This document shows positions 7,454-18,435 of a stretch of 64,000 nt of DNA, one piece after another. The position numbers and the translations under genes are program-made. Origin of the DNA: Streptomyces sp. NBC_01335 (lineage in GTDB: Bacteria; Actinomycetota; Actinomycetes; Streptomycetales; Streptomycetaceae); assembly GCF_035953295.1 (NCBI RefSeq), contig NZ_CP108370.1:4741001-4805000 (forward strand). Reading direction: 5' to 3'. Each line of letters opens with the position of its first letter. The stretch's first letter is position 1. Under the pieces are notes generated by a model, which saw only the letters and a list, made by a program, of their open reading frames with translations, was not told the DNA's origin and did not search any database.

Positions 7454-8320
7454 ATGAGCCGTACCGAAGCGCCGCCGCTGCCCGAACCCCTGCGGGTTCC
7501 GGTCGCCGATTCGCACACCCACCTGGACATGCAGGACGGCACCGTGGAGGAGGCCCTCGCGCGGGCCGCCGCCGTCAACGTCACCACCGTCGTCCAGGTC
7601 GGCTGCGACCTCGCCGGGTCGCGCTGGGCCGCCGAGACGGCCGCCGCCCACCCCCAGGTGCACGCCTCGGTCGCCCTCCACCCCAACGAGGCGCCGCGCA
7701 TCGTCCACGGCGACCCCGAGGGCCGCACCCGCGAAGGGGTCCGCGCGCCGGGCGGCAAGGCCGCGCTGGACGAGGCGCTCGCGGAGATCGACGCGCTCGC
7801 CGCCCTCGCCCACGTACGCGGCGTCGGCGAGACCGGCCTCGACCACTTCCGTACGGAACCCGAGGGCCGCGCCGCCCAGGAGGAGTCGTTCCGGGCGCAC
7901 ATCGAGATCGCCAAGCGGCACGGCAAGGCCCTCGTCATCCACGACCGCGAGGCCCACGCCGACGTACTGCGCGTCCTCGCCGAGGCCGGCGCCCCGGAGC
8001 GCACGGTCTTCCACTGCTACTCCGGCGACGCCGAGATGGCCCGGATCTGCGCGCGGGCCGGCTACTTCATGTCCTTCGCCGGCAACGTCACCTTCAAGAA
8101 CGCCCAGCCGCTGCGGGACGCCCTCGCCGTCGCCCCCGCCGAGCTGGTGCTCGTCGAGACCGACGCCCCCTTCCTCACCCCGGCGCCCTACCGCGGCCGC
8201 CCCAACGCCCCCTACCTCATCCCCGTCACCCTCCGGGCGATGGCCGAGGTCAAGGGCGTCGACGAGGACACCCTCGCCGCGACCATCGACGCCAATACGG
8301 CACGGGCCTTCGACTACTGA
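7454..8320 (+). CDS. tatD: TatD family metal-dependent hydrolase/deoxyribonuclease
   Basis: 288-residue TIM-barrel amidohydrolase-like protein. The metal ligands of the family are visible: HTH in VADSHTHLDMQDG, Glu in GVGETGLDHFRTEP, His in VIHDREAHADV, His in VFHCYSGD and Asp in VETDAPFLTPAPYRGRPN. TatD enzymes are 3'-5' DNA/RNA exonucleases or phosphodiesterases implicated in DNA repair. ATG 7454 is chosen because the conserved part begins about 17 residues later; a GTG at 7394 would add 20 poorly conserved residues. It is followed after 58 bp by rsmA. The rpfB gene usual at this place in actinobacteria is absent. Confidence 0.93.
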   Translation: MSRTEAPPLPEPLRVPVADSHTHLDMQDGTVEEALARAAAVNVTTVVQVGCDLAGSRWAAETAAAHPQVHASVALHPNEAPRIVHGDPEGRTREGVRAPGGKAALDEALAEIDALAALAHVRGVGETGLDHFRTEPEGRAAQEESFRAHIEIAKRHGKALVIHDREAHADVLRVLAEAGAPERTVFHCYSGDAEMARICARAGYFMSFAGNVTFKNAQPLRDALAVAPAELVLVETDAPFLTPAPYRGRPNAPYLIPVTLRAMAEVKGVDEDTLAATIDANTARAFDY

Positions 8321-8378
8321 GCGGGGGCGGGGCTGCGGTCGCACCTGCGATCGCAATCCGGGCCCGTACGCTTAGTGG

Positions 8379-9251
8379 GTGAGCAGCACAGAGTCCGACG
8401 CCCTCCTGGGCCCCGCAGACATCCGCGAACTGGCGGCGGCGCTGGGCGTACGCCCGACCAAGCAGCGCGGCCAGAACTTCGTCATCGACGCCAACACGGT
8501 CCGCAGGATCGTGCGCACCGCCGAGGTGCGGCCCGACGACGTCGTCGTCGAGGTCGGGCCGGGGCTCGGCTCGCTGACCCTGGCGCTGCTGGAGGCGGCC
8601 GACCGGGTCGTGGCCGTGGAGATCGACGACGTCCTCGCCGCCGCCCTGCCCGCGACCGTCGCCGCCCGGATGCCCGGCCGCGCCGACCGGTTCGCCCTCG
8701 TCCACTCCGACGCGATGCTGGTCACCGAGCTGCCGGGCCCCGCGCCCACGGCGCTCGTCGCCAACCTCCCGTACAACGTCGCCGTGCCCGTACTGCTCAC
8801 CATGCTGGAGCGCTTCCCGAGCATCGAGCGGACCCTCGTCATGGTGCAGTCCGAGGTCGCCGACCGGCTCGCCGCCCGCCCCGGCAACAAGGTCTACGGC
8901 GTGCCGTCCGTGAAGGCCAACTGGTACGCCGACGTGAAGCGCGCCGGAGCCATCGGCCGCACCGTCTTCTGGCCCGCCCCCAACGTCGACTCCGGCCTGG
9001 TCTCCCTGGTCCGGCGGGAGAAGCCGGTCGAGACGTCCGCGAGCCGCACCGAGGTCTTCGCCGTCGTCGACGCCGCCTTCGCCCAGCGCCGCAAGACGCT
9101 GCGCGCCGCGCTGTCCGGCTGGGCGGGCTCCGCACCCGCCGCCGAGGCCGCGCTCGTCGCCGCCGGGGTCTCCCCGCAGGCCCGGGGCGAGTCGCTCACC
9201 GTCGAGGAGTTCGCCGCCATCGCCGAGAACAAGCCGGAGCTGCCCGCATGA
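8379..9251 (+). CDS. rsmA: 16S rRNA adenine-N6,N6-dimethyltransferase RsmA (KsgA)
   Basis: 290 residues, GTG start. The signature motifs are present: [10 protein letters not shown] at the N-terminus, SAM motif [18 protein letters not shown], and catalytic [12 protein letters not shown] (N-L-P-Y). A C-terminal domain with [11 protein letters not shown] follows. It dimethylates A1518 and A1519 in helix 45 of 16S rRNA during 30S assembly; loss gives kasugamycin resistance. The stop overlaps the ispE start (ATGA), a pairing conserved in actinobacteria. Confidence 0.95.
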   Translation: MSSTESDALLGPADIRELAAALGVRPTKQRGQNFVIDANTVRRIVRTAEVRPDDVVVEVGPGLGSLTLALLEAADRVVAVEIDDVLAAALPATVAARMPGRADRFALVHSDAMLVTELPGPAPTALVANLPYNVAVPVLLTMLERFPSIERTLVMVQSEVADRLAARPGNKVYGVPSVKANWYADVKRAGAIGRTVFWPAPNVDSGLVSLVRREKPVETSASRTEVFAVVDAAFAQRRKTLRAALSGWAGSAPAAEAALVAAGVSPQARGESLTVEEFAAIAENKPELPA

Positions 9252-10165
9252 CCGAGAGCGCCACCGTGACCGGGAGCGTCACCGTTCGCGTACCGGCCAA
9301 GGTGAACGTCCAGCTCGCCGTGGGCGCCGCCCGCCCCGACGGCTTCCACGACCTCGCCAACGTCTTCCTCGCGGTCGGCCTGTACGACGAGGTCACCGCG
9401 GTCCCGGCCGACGAGCTGACGATCACCTGTTCCGGCCCGGACGCCGCCCAGGTGCCGCTGGACCGCAGCAACCTCGCCGCGCGCGCCGCCCTCGCCCTCG
9501 CCGAGCGGTACGGCATCGAGCCCGCCGTCCACCTCCACATCGCCAAGGACATCCCCGTCGCCGGCGGCATGGCCGGAGGCAGCGCCGACGGCGCCGCCGC
9601 CCTGCTCGCCTGCGACGCGCTCTGGTCCACCGGCGCCTCCCGCGAAGAGCTCCTGGAGATCTGCGCCGAGCTCGGCAGCGACGTCCCGTTCAGCCTGATC
9701 GGCGGCGCCGCCCTCGGCACAGGACGCGGCGAACTCCTCACCCCGGTCGAGACCGGCGGCACCTTCCACTGGGTCTTCGCCGTCGCCGACGGCGGACTCT
9801 CCACCCCGGTCGTGTTCGGCGAGTTCGACCGGCTCACCGCCGGTACGGACGTCCCCGAGCCCGCCGCGGCCCCGGCCCTGCTTGACGCCCTCGCCTCCGG
9901 CGACCCGGTCGCCCTGGCCAAGACCCTGAGCAACGACCTCCAGGCCGCCGCCCTCTCGCTGCGCCCCTCGCTCGCCGCGACCCTGGCCGCCGGCACCGAC
10001 GCCGGGGCCCTCGCCGCCCTGGTCTCCGGCTCCGGCCCGACCACCGCGTTCCTGGTCCCCGACCCGGAGACCGCCCACCGGGTCGCCGCCGCCCTCACCG
10101 CCTCCGGCACCTGCCGCACGGCCCGGGTCGCGGTGTCCCCGGCGCCGGGCGCGACGGTGGTCTGA
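9248..10165 (+). CDS. ispE: 4-diphosphocytidyl-2-C-methyl-D-erythritol kinase IspE
   Basis: 305-residue GHMP kinase with the N-terminal [20 protein letters not shown], the ATP-binding loop [38 protein letters not shown], and the C-terminal [12 protein letters not shown]. It phosphorylates CDP-methylerythritol in the MEP isoprenoid pathway. It is translationally coupled to rsmA by a 4-bp overlap and is followed by about 130 bp before the converging lipoprotein gene. Confidence 0.95.
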   Translation: MTESATVTGSVTVRVPAKVNVQLAVGAARPDGFHDLANVFLAVGLYDEVTAVPADELTITCSGPDAAQVPLDRSNLAARAALALAERYGIEPAVHLHIAKDIPVAGGMAGGSADGAAALLACDALWSTGASREELLEICAELGSDVPFSLIGGAALGTGRGELLTPVETGGTFHWVFAVADGGLSTPVVFGEFDRLTAGTDVPEPAAAPALLDALASGDPVALAKTLSNDLQAAALSLRPSLAATLAAGTDAGALAALVSGSGPTTAFLVPDPETAHRVAAALTASGTCRTARVAVSPAPGATVV

Positions 10166-10298
10166 GGGGGCTGCCCACCGCGGACTCCGCACGCTCGGCC
10201 GCCGGGCAGGTCTGGTGTGCCGGCGGCCCACCGTCCTGCGGCCGGCGTCAGCCGAAGAAGAAGCTGATGCCGAGCATCACGAAGGGCGGCCGACCGGT

Positions 10299-10964
10299 TC
10301 AGCCGGTCCGCAGGCTCGACTTCGCCAGTTCGTACGCGGGGAGCATCTGGTCGTGCTCGTCGGAGTCCATGCCGCCGAGGTGGACGACGACCGGGCCCTG
10401 GGCGGTGGGGACGAGGAAGGCGCTCTCCTTCTTCCGCCCGTCCAGAAGATCGCTGTACACGGTGTAGGCGGCCTCGGCTCCGGCGACCGTGCCCGCCCGG
10501 ACGTCCGTGTAGGTGGCGTCGGCGGCGCCCGTCCCGGCCGTCACGAAGGCCTCCAGCAGCGCGCGGGGCGAGGCGGCCGACTTCTCGCCCCGCCAGACCC
10601 GCAGGAAGCCGATGTTCCCGGTCGGCTTCGCGTCGATCTCGCAGACCAGGGTCAGCGGGCCCTGCTGTGCCAGGGCGGCGAATTCGGAGCCGGGATCGAC
10701 GTCCACGGCGGCGGGCTCCCACCCGGCGGGCAGGTCGAAGGTGACCGGGAGCTCGCAGGTGGAGCCGGTGGCGCCGATGCTGCCGCCCTTGGCTGCGGGC
10801 TCTGGGGCCCCGGCGGACCCGGCGGGGGAGGCGGTCGTCGCGGCCGGGGAACCGGTGGCGGTGGCCTTGCCGTCGTCCCCGGTGCCGCAGCCGGCCAGGG
10901 CGCAGAGCGCCGCGGTCACCGCTGCCGCCGCCGGGAGTCCGCGCCGTACCGATATGCCTGTCAT
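10299..10964 (-). CDS. Putative lipoprotein of unknown function
   Basis: 221 residues with a type II signal peptide: basic start, hydrophobic stretch AAAAVTAALCALAG and lipobox LAGC with the modified Cys at residue 26. A Ser/Thr/Ala/Gly-rich linker of about 40 residues follows. The folded part has two cysteines (STCELP and LVCEID) likely to form a disulfide, and motifs FDLPAGW and RVWRGEKSA. It should be tethered outside the cytoplasmic membrane. I do not recognise the family beyond a generic actinobacterial lipoprotein. It lies tail-to-tail with ispE and head-to-head with the ABC-F gene (about 120 bp apart). Confidence 0.88.
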   Translation of the reverse strand: MTGISVRRGLPAAAAVTAALCALAGCGTGDDGKATATGSPAATTASPAGSAGAPEPAAKGGSIGATGSTCELPVTFDLPAGWEPAAVDVDPGSEFAALAQQGPLTLVCEIDAKPTGNIGFLRVWRGEKSAASPRALLEAFVTAGTGAADATYTDVRAGTVAGAEAAYTVYSDLLDGRKKESAFLVPTAQGPVVVHLGGMDSDEHDQMLPAYELAKSSLRTG

Positions 10965-11083
10965 GAAGTCCCCACCCCTGAGACGCTCCTGCCCGGGAGG
11001 TCACCCCGGAAGATCGCCGCACGCTACCGCATCCGCGCGGCGACTACCCTGGGAAGTCGATCCATCCCCTGGGCAGGAGTGAA

Positions 11084-12904
<1,821 letters not shown>

Positions 12905-13408
12905 GCGCTGCCCGCACGGACCCGTACGGACCCCGAACGGACCCGTACGGGCCCCGAACGGACCCGTACGGACCCCGTACGGACCCGGGCGGACCCGGCC
13001 GCACACCGGCCGGTCCGCTCGGGTCCGTTCCGTTCTGTACGGGGTAACCAACCGTGCGAAGCGGCGGATTCCGGACACCCGGGTCGAGGGGTGGGAGAAC
13101 TCGGCGCATCCGGAACGGAATTGACGGGGCGCCGGCAGGCGGGGCGGGGCGGCTTCCCGCAGGCGCGTAACGGCGGCATCACGGACCGGTTCTCCCTTGG
13201 GAACAGGCGGCGGACCGAATCGGTGTGCACGCTGGTGCGGGTGGTACAAAGAAGCCCCGCCAGACTGTCGCGACGCCGCGGTAGCCATGCCCGTTCCGCT
13301 CCATTCCGGAGGAGTTCCGGACGTACGTCGCACGACGCCGTCCGGTCCCCGAGGGATCGCGGGGGAGGCCGGTACGGGCACCGGAACCGCACGAAGGGGG
13401 ACGTGCTG
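12905..13408. other. 504-bp intergenic region with minisatellite, no gene seen
   Basis: The stretch between the ABC-F stop and the first beta-propeller gene begins with the 21-bp tandem repeat listed separately. The rest is GC-rich leader or promoter sequence ending in a good RBS (AAGGGGGA at about 13394-13401) for the gene at 13409. I see no coding frame with an RBS and no strong terminator hairpin other than what the repeats can form. Confidence 0.5.
12917..13000. repeat. Minisatellite: four 21-bp units
   Basis: The unit CGGACCCGTACGGACCCCGAA is repeated four times in register (12917, 12938, 12959, 12980). The units diverge progressively, the last being CGGACCCGGGCGGACCCGGCC. It starts 13 bp after the ABC-F stop. 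Each unit holds two copies of a CGGACCC sub-motif, so the period is itself a duplication. Because 21 is a multiple of 3 it would encode heptad peptide repeats, but no start or RBS supports translation. Confidence 0.85.
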
Positions 13409-15400
13409 ATGACCCAGCCGCCCAGCCAGCAACCGCCGCAGGGGGGCTCGGGAACTCCGGAGGAGCCCGGCCGCGGGTCTCCCCAGCAGCCCCCCGCCCA
13501 GCAGCCCGGGACCCCGCCCGCCGGGTCGCCGCCCCCGCCCCCGCCGGCCTCCCCTGCGCAGCCCCCGGCCCCCGGCGCTCCGGCGTACGGCTACCCGCAG
13601 GCCCCCGGTCCCTACGGCCAGCAGCCCCCGGGCCCCGGCGCGCCCGGGAACGGCTACCCGCAGGCCCCCGGCCTGTACGGCGCGCCGCAGCCGGGCCCGT
13701 ACGGTGAGCAGCCGCAGCCGGGCCCGTACGGCCAGCAGCAGCCCGGTCCGTACGGTCAGCAGGCGCCGGGCCCGTACGGTCAGCAGCCCCCCGGTCCGTA
13801 CGGTCAGCCGCAGTCCGGCCCGTACGGTCAGCAGGCGCCGGGTCCGTACGGCGCGCCGCAGCCAGGGCCTTACGGCCAGCAGGGCTACCCGGGTTACCCC
13901 GCGCCGCCCGGTCCCCCGCCCGTCGCGCCGTCCCCCTCGTCCGGGCGCGGGTTCCTCCGCGGCCGGACCGGGGTGATCGTCGCGGCGGCCGTCGCGGTGG
14001 TCGTGGTCGCGGCGGTCGGTGTGGGCGTGGCCGTCGGCGGGGACGGCGGCGGTGGGAAGCCGGTCGCCGGGAAGAGCTCGGACGGGAAGGGCGGTGCCGG
14101 GCCCAGCGCCTCGGGATCGGGCCCGGCCGACGGGAACGACGAGGGCCGCGACACGGACGACGACCTGAACGCCGGCCGGCAGAAGGGCGAGGCGAAGGTC
14201 CTCTGGAAGCAGGACAACGACCTGAAGCTGCCGCGCGACGGCGCCCGGGTCTACGGCCCCTGGGTCGTCGGCGACACCCTGGCCAAGGCCGCCTACCGGG
14301 GCATCTCCGGCTACTCGCTCGCCACCGGCGAGGAGGCGTGGACGGTGAAGTTCTCCACCGACATCTGCGCCGCTCCCGTCAACGCCACCACGAACGGCAA
14401 GATCGTCCTCGGGCTGATGGACGGCACCGGTGACAAGGCGGACTGCTCCCAGCTCCAGCAGATCGACCTCGCCTCCGGCAAGGCGGGCTGGAAGAAGACG
14501 ATCAAGCAGAACGGCGTCTGGGACCTGCTGTCCGACATCGGCCTGGCGATCAGCGGTGACACCGTGACGGTCGGCCGCTCCGGCGGCACCGACGCGTTCC
14601 GGGTCAGCGACGGGAAGGAGTTGTTCGGCCGGCCGTCCGGCGACTGCCAGCCGGTCGCCTACGCGGGCGGCCCGAAGCTCATCGCCGCCCTGAACTGCAG
14701 CACGGGCGACCTGGACAACCCGCAGCAGCAGATCCAGCAGCTCGACCCGAACACCGGCAAGGCCCGTTGGACGTACCAGCCGGAACGCGGCTGGGAGGTC
14801 GACCGGGTGTACTCGGTCGACCCGCTCGTCGTGGCGCTGACCAACGAGAAGAAGAAGTCGTGGGGCATCATCGCCCTCAAGGACGACGGAGCGCTCCGGT
14901 CCCAGCTGACGGGTGACGCGGCGGACAAGTTCGCCCCGGACTGCGGCAGTTCGCTGGAGATCTTCGGCAAGTCCCTGGACAGCTGCACGGGCGTCGTGGC
15001 GGACGCGAAGACGTTCTACATGGCGACCGAGGCGTCCGGCTCCACGGACCGCACCAACTCGGTGGTCGCCTTCGACCTCGACTCCGGCAAGACCAAGTGG
15101 AAGTCGGCTGCCCCGGCCGGGCGGGTGATGGAGCCGATGCGGATGGACGGCGCCAACCTGATCGTCCGTCTGGAGGTCACCTACGACCACGGCGGCGCCA
15201 TCGCCTCCATCGCGCCGACCGGTGGAGCCCCCAAGGTCCTGCTCCAGCACCCGGCGTCCACGGCGCTCGTCGAGGAGAACATCTTCGACGGCAAGTTCCT
15301 CTGGCTGGACGGGCGTTCCATCATCGTCACCGACCGGCTCACCGAGGCGAACAACCGGGGCGACGACCGCGAGACGGCGATGATCGCGTTCGGCAACTGA
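13409..15400 (+). CDS. Membrane-anchored beta-propeller (PQQ-like) protein 1 with P/Q/G-rich cytoplasmic tail
   Basis: 663 residues. Residues 1 to about 175 are extremely rich in Pro, Gln, Gly and Tyr, with repeats of the type GPYGQQ. One transmembrane helix follows at about 186-208 (GVIVAAAVAVVVVAAVGVGV). The outside part has a charged Gly/Ser/Asp linker, then a domain with recurring motifs such as DLASGKAGWKK, DPNTGKARWTYQ and DLDSGKTKWKS, typical of PQQ-binding-like/WD40-type beta-propeller blades. Six or more cysteines in the external part could form disulfides. Such proteins may act as extracellular scaffolds or sensors; no enzymatic motif is visible. The next gene encodes a paralogue. 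Confidence 0.88.
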   Translation: MTQPPSQQPPQGGSGTPEEPGRGSPQQPPAQQPGTPPAGSPPPPPPASPAQPPAPGAPAYGYPQAPGPYGQQPPGPGAPGNGYPQAPGLYGAPQPGPYGEQPQPGPYGQQQPGPYGQQAPGPYGQQPPGPYGQPQSGPYGQQAPGPYGAPQPGPYGQQGYPGYPAPPGPPPVAPSPSSGRGFLRGRTGVIVAAAVAVVVVAAVGVGVAVGGDGGGGKPVAGKSSDGKGGAGPSASGSGPADGNDEGRDTDDDLNAGRQKGEAKVLWKQDNDLKLPRDGARVYGPWVVGDTLAKAAYRGISGYSLATGEEAWTVKFSTDICAAPVNATTNGKIVLGLMDGTGDKADCSQLQQIDLASGKAGWKKTIKQNGVWDLLSDIGLAISGDTVTVGRSGGTDAFRVSDGKELFGRPSGDCQPVAYAGGPKLIAALNCSTGDLDNPQQQIQQLDPNTGKARWTYQPERGWEVDRVYSVDPLVVALTNEKKKSWGIIALKDDGALRSQLTGDAADKFAPDCGSSLEIFGKSLDSCTGVVADAKTFYMATEASGSTDRTNSVVAFDLDSGKTKWKSAAPAGRVMEPMRMDGANLIVRLEVTYDHGGAIASIAPTGGAPKVLLQHPASTALVEENIFDGKFLWLDGRSIIVTDRLTEANNRGDDRETAMIAFGN

Positions 15401-15471
15401 CACCGCCGCCCCCGGGCCGCGTCCACGACTCCCCCCCATTCCACCCACCCTTCCCCAGAGGTACGTACGAG

Positions 15472-17376
15472 ATGACCCAGCCGCCCCCGCCCCCGCAGCA
15501 GCCCGGCGAACCGCCGAAGGGCGGGTTCGGCGCCCCGCAGGACCCGCCGCCCGGCGGATTCGGCGCGCCGCCGCCCTCCCCGTACGGAACGCCCCCGCCG
15601 CCCCCGCAGCCTCAGGCACCCCAGCCGCCCCAGGCCCCGCAGCCTCAGGCACCCCAGCCGCCGCAGGCCCAGCCCCAACCCCAGCCGCCGCAGGGTCCGG
15701 CCGGGCCCGGGTACGGGTACCCGCAGCCGCAGCCCGGGTACGGCTATCCGCAGGGACCGCCGCCCCCGCAGGCCGGGTACGGCTACCCGCAGACGCCGAC
15801 CTCCTCGCAGCCCGGCCAGCCCGGCTACTTCGGCCAGCCCGGTCCCGGGCAGCCGGGGTACGGCTACCCGACGCAGCCTCAGTACGCGCAGCCGCAGCCG
15901 CCCCAGGGCACCGGCGGGGCGAAGAAGCTCACCGCCCAGATGAAGATCATCATCGGGGCGGCGCTCGCCGTGGTGCTGATCGTCGGCGCCGGGATCGTCT
16001 ACTCGGCGTCCGGCGACGGCGGGGACCCGAAGGTCTCCACCGCCGGGCCCGCCGGCGGTGACGGCGGTGCCGGCGACAAGGGGGACGGCGGCGGTCTCGC
16101 CGGAGGCACCGAGAAGGTGCCGGCCTCCACCAAGTCGCACGTCGCCTTCGAGATCCCGAAGCCGAAGGTCTCCGACGTCACCACCGTCTACGGCTCCTGG
16201 GTCACCGACAAGGTGTACGTGAAGACCGGGGTGTACGAGGTCGCCGGATACGACCTGGCCAAGGGCACCAAGCTCTGGTCGATCCCGACGGCCGGCCAGC
16301 TCTGCGCGGCCTCCCGGCACATGACGAAGGACTACAAGACCGCGATCGTCTTCGAGGAGTCCAAGCCGACCTCGGCGGACAAGTACCCCTCCTGCAACAA
16401 GCTCGGCGCGCTCGACCTGAACACCGGCAAGATGATCTGGTCGAAGTCGGTCACCGCCTCCTCCAACGGTGACGAGCCGGTCCGGTTCACGGAGGTGACG
16501 GTCAGCGGGACCACCGTCGCCGCGGCGGGCACCGAGGGCGGCGCCGCCTTCGACATCACCACCGGGGCCCAGCTCTGGGCGCCGAAGATCTCCACCGACG
16601 ACTGCTACGACACCGGGTACGGCGGCGGCGAGGCGCTCGTCACCGTCCGCAAGTGCGGTTCGTACGACGACCCGAAGCTCTCCATCCAGACGCTGGACGC
16701 CAAGACCGGCGCCCCGATCTCCTCGTACGACATGCCGCCCGGCGTCGAGTACGCGGCGGTCGTCTCCACCAAGCCGCTGGTCGTCGCCGCCGACATCGGC
16801 GACACGGCCGGTGACGGCTCCAGCATCTCGGACTACTTCTCCATCGACTCCGGCACCGGCAAGCTGATCGTCCGGATCTCCGCCGACGCCGAACGGTACG
16901 CGGGGGAGTGCGGCTCCACCGAGGTGGAGCGGTGCGTCGGCATGACGGTCGGCAACAACCGCCTGTACGTGCCCACCGAGTCCCACGAGGGCACCGCCGA
17001 GTACGGCGACACCAACGAGATCGTCGCGTTCGACCTCACCACCGGCAAGCTGCTCGGCGCCCGCGCCGACGCCGGCGAGCGGTACAGCATGATCCCGCTC
17101 CGGATGGACGGCACCAACGTCATCGCGTACAAGGTGCCCCCGTACGACAAGGGCGGCGAGGTCGTCTCGCTCGACGGCGCGACCCTGAAGGAGACGGTGC
17201 TGATGGAGAACCCCAGCACCGAGAAGACCCGGGACGCGGAGACCTACTTCGGCTACGACCGGGGCGAGTTCCTGTACGAGAAGGGCCGGCTCTTCCTGTC
17301 GCCGAACATGCTCAGCGAATCGAGCGGGGCGGACGACGACGACCGGCTCCTCGCCATGGCGTTCACCACCGGCTGA
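15472..17376 (+). CDS. Membrane-anchored beta-propeller (PQQ-like) protein 2, paralogue of the preceding one
   Basis: 634 residues with the same plan as its neighbour. The N-terminal 150 residues are Pro/Gln-rich, with repeats of PQAPQPQ and GYGYPQ. One transmembrane helix lies near 157-178 (IIIGAALAVVLIVGAGIVYS), then a Gly/Asp-rich linker. The external beta-propeller has blade motifs DLAKGTKLWSI, DLNTGKMIWSKS, DAKTGAPISSY and DLTTGKLLGAR. Cysteine positions (CAASRH, YPSCNK, CYDTGYG, RKCGSYD) match those of protein 1. The gene is 71 bp downstream and probably co-transcribed. The pair likely arose by duplication; the function is not known. Confidence 0.88.
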   Translation: MTQPPPPPQQPGEPPKGGFGAPQDPPPGGFGAPPPSPYGTPPPPPQPQAPQPPQAPQPQAPQPPQAQPQPQPPQGPAGPGYGYPQPQPGYGYPQGPPPPQAGYGYPQTPTSSQPGQPGYFGQPGPGQPGYGYPTQPQYAQPQPPQGTGGAKKLTAQMKIIIGAALAVVLIVGAGIVYSASGDGGDPKVSTAGPAGGDGGAGDKGDGGGLAGGTEKVPASTKSHVAFEIPKPKVSDVTTVYGSWVTDKVYVKTGVYEVAGYDLAKGTKLWSIPTAGQLCAASRHMTKDYKTAIVFEESKPTSADKYPSCNKLGALDLNTGKMIWSKSVTASSNGDEPVRFTEVTVSGTTVAAAGTEGGAAFDITTGAQLWAPKISTDDCYDTGYGGGEALVTVRKCGSYDDPKLSIQTLDAKTGAPISSYDMPPGVEYAAVVSTKPLVVAADIGDTAGDGSSISDYFSIDSGTGKLIVRISADAERYAGECGSTEVERCVGMTVGNNRLYVPTESHEGTAEYGDTNEIVAFDLTTGKLLGARADAGERYSMIPLRMDGTNVIAYKVPPYDKGGEVVSLDGATLKETVLMENPSTEKTRDAETYFGYDRGEFLYEKGRLFLSPNMLSESSGADDDDRLLAMAFTTG

Positions 17377-17434
17377 CCCGGCGCCCGGCCCGCGCCGGAC
17401 ACCACCCGCCCCCGCCTGGGGCACCCCGTAGGAC

Positions 17435-17479
17435 GGCCCCGCCGGTCGGAGGAAGACCGGCGGGGCCGATCGTTTTCCG
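17435..17479 (+). terminator. Intrinsic terminator after the beta-propeller genes
   Basis: Perfect 13-bp stem GGCCCCGCCGGTC (17435-17447) / GACCGGCGGGGCC (17455-17467) with a 7-nt loop, followed by GATCGTTTTCCG. It is 58 bp after the stop of beta-propeller protein 2. Confidence 0.85.
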
Positions 17480-17651
17480 TCAACTCCGTGACGTCCGAAG
17501 CAGAAGAAATCGGCCTTCTGGGGGGCTTCTGCCACGTATGGGCGCCACGGCGTCGAACAAGCGTGTAGCTTGCCGGGTCTAGGCCGGGGGGCCGACGGTC
17601 GTGGCACACATGCGCACGGCGGTTCACGGCGGTACTGGGGGTATCTGCGCG

Positions 17652-18380
17652 ATGAGCGTGCGGCTCATGGTGGTCGACGACCACCGCCTGCTGGCCGAGG
17701 CGCTCGCCTCGGCACTCAAGCTCCGTGGGCACCGCGTGCTCGCGGCCACGGCGCCGACCTCGGGCGCCGCGGACCTGGTCATAGCCAGGGCCCCGGAGGT
17801 CTGTCTCTTCGGGACGGCCGCTCCCGCCGCGCCGGGCGCCTTCGACCCGATCGCGCGGATCGGCCGGGAGCGCCCGCAGGTGGCGGTGGTGGTGCTGGGC
17901 CCGGTGCCCAGTCCCCGGGGGATCGCGGCGGCCTTCGCGGCGGGCGCGGCCGGATACGTCCGGCACGACGAACGCATCGAGGGCGTGGAGCGGGCCATGA
18001 TGAAGGCCAGGGCCGGTGAGGCGTCGGTGGCGCCCGCCCTGCTCAGGGGCGCCTTCACCGAGCTGCTGCACCCGGTGGAGAAGCCCGACGACGAGGGCCA
18101 GCGCCTGCTGCGGCTGCTGACGCCCCGCGAGGCCGAGGTGCTGGTACGCGTCGCCGAGGGCGAGGGCACCCGCCTGATCGCCGCCGGCATGCGGATCGCG
18201 CCGAGCACCGCCCGTACCCACGTCCAGCGGGTCCTGATGAAGCTCGGCGTCGGTTCCCGGCTGGAGGCCGCCGCGCTCGCGGCCCGTACGGGGCTGCTGG
18301 ACCGGGCGGCCGTCCACACGGCGATGGGCGCGGCGCGCGAGCCCGGGTACGACATGCCGCAGGGGCCGGACGCACCCTGA
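17652..18380 (+). CDS. LuxR/NarL-type regulator with degenerate receiver domain
   Basis: 242 residues. The receiver-like N-terminus has VRLMVVDDHRLLAEAL, but the usual phospho-acceptor Asp at the end of beta-strand 3 is missing: the strand reads ARAPEVCLFGTAAPA. The C-terminal helix-turn-helix is intact (LTPREAEVLVRVAEGEG, then PSTARTHVQRVLMKLG). It therefore probably works without phosphorylation, as an atypical response regulator. I chose ATG 17652, preceded by a GGGGGT stretch; a GTG at 17601 in frame would add 17 residues. No histidine kinase is adjacent. It shares overall plan with the regulator at 24357, and the two flank the gal genes. Confidence 0.88.
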   Translation: MSVRLMVVDDHRLLAEALASALKLRGHRVLAATAPTSGAADLVIARAPEVCLFGTAAPAAPGAFDPIARIGRERPQVAVVVLGPVPSPRGIAAAFAAGAAGYVRHDERIEGVERAMMKARAGEASVAPALLRGAFTELLHPVEKPDDEGQRLLRLLTPREAEVLVRVAEGEGTRLIAAGMRIAPSTARTHVQRVLMKLGVGSRLEAAALAARTGLLDRAAVHTAMGAAREPGYDMPQGPDAP

Positions 18381-18402
18381 GCTGCGGGTGGGTCCGGCCC
18401 CT
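18361..18402. terminator. Bidirectional hairpin between convergent genes
   Basis: Arms AGGGGCCGGAC (18361-18371) and GTCCGGCCCCT (18392-18402) are perfect, with an inner CACCC/GGGTG pairing. It overlaps the last codons of the LuxR gene and faces the converging small membrane protein gene, so it could end transcription from both sides. Confidence 0.7.
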
Positions 18403-18435
18403 GCGGTGGCCGTGCTGGAGGTGCGGTGCGGCCGG

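Noticed and set aside
10248..10287. Short minus-strand frame ending MLGISFFFG downstream of the lipoprotein gene
   Set aside because: It is only about 10-17 codons, has no separate RBS and directly follows the lipoprotein stop. Not enough evidence for a gene.
13580..13900. GPYGQQ-encoding repeats as a separate mobile or satellite element
   Set aside because: They are in frame inside the beta-propeller gene and encode its low-complexity tail, so they are part of the CDS.
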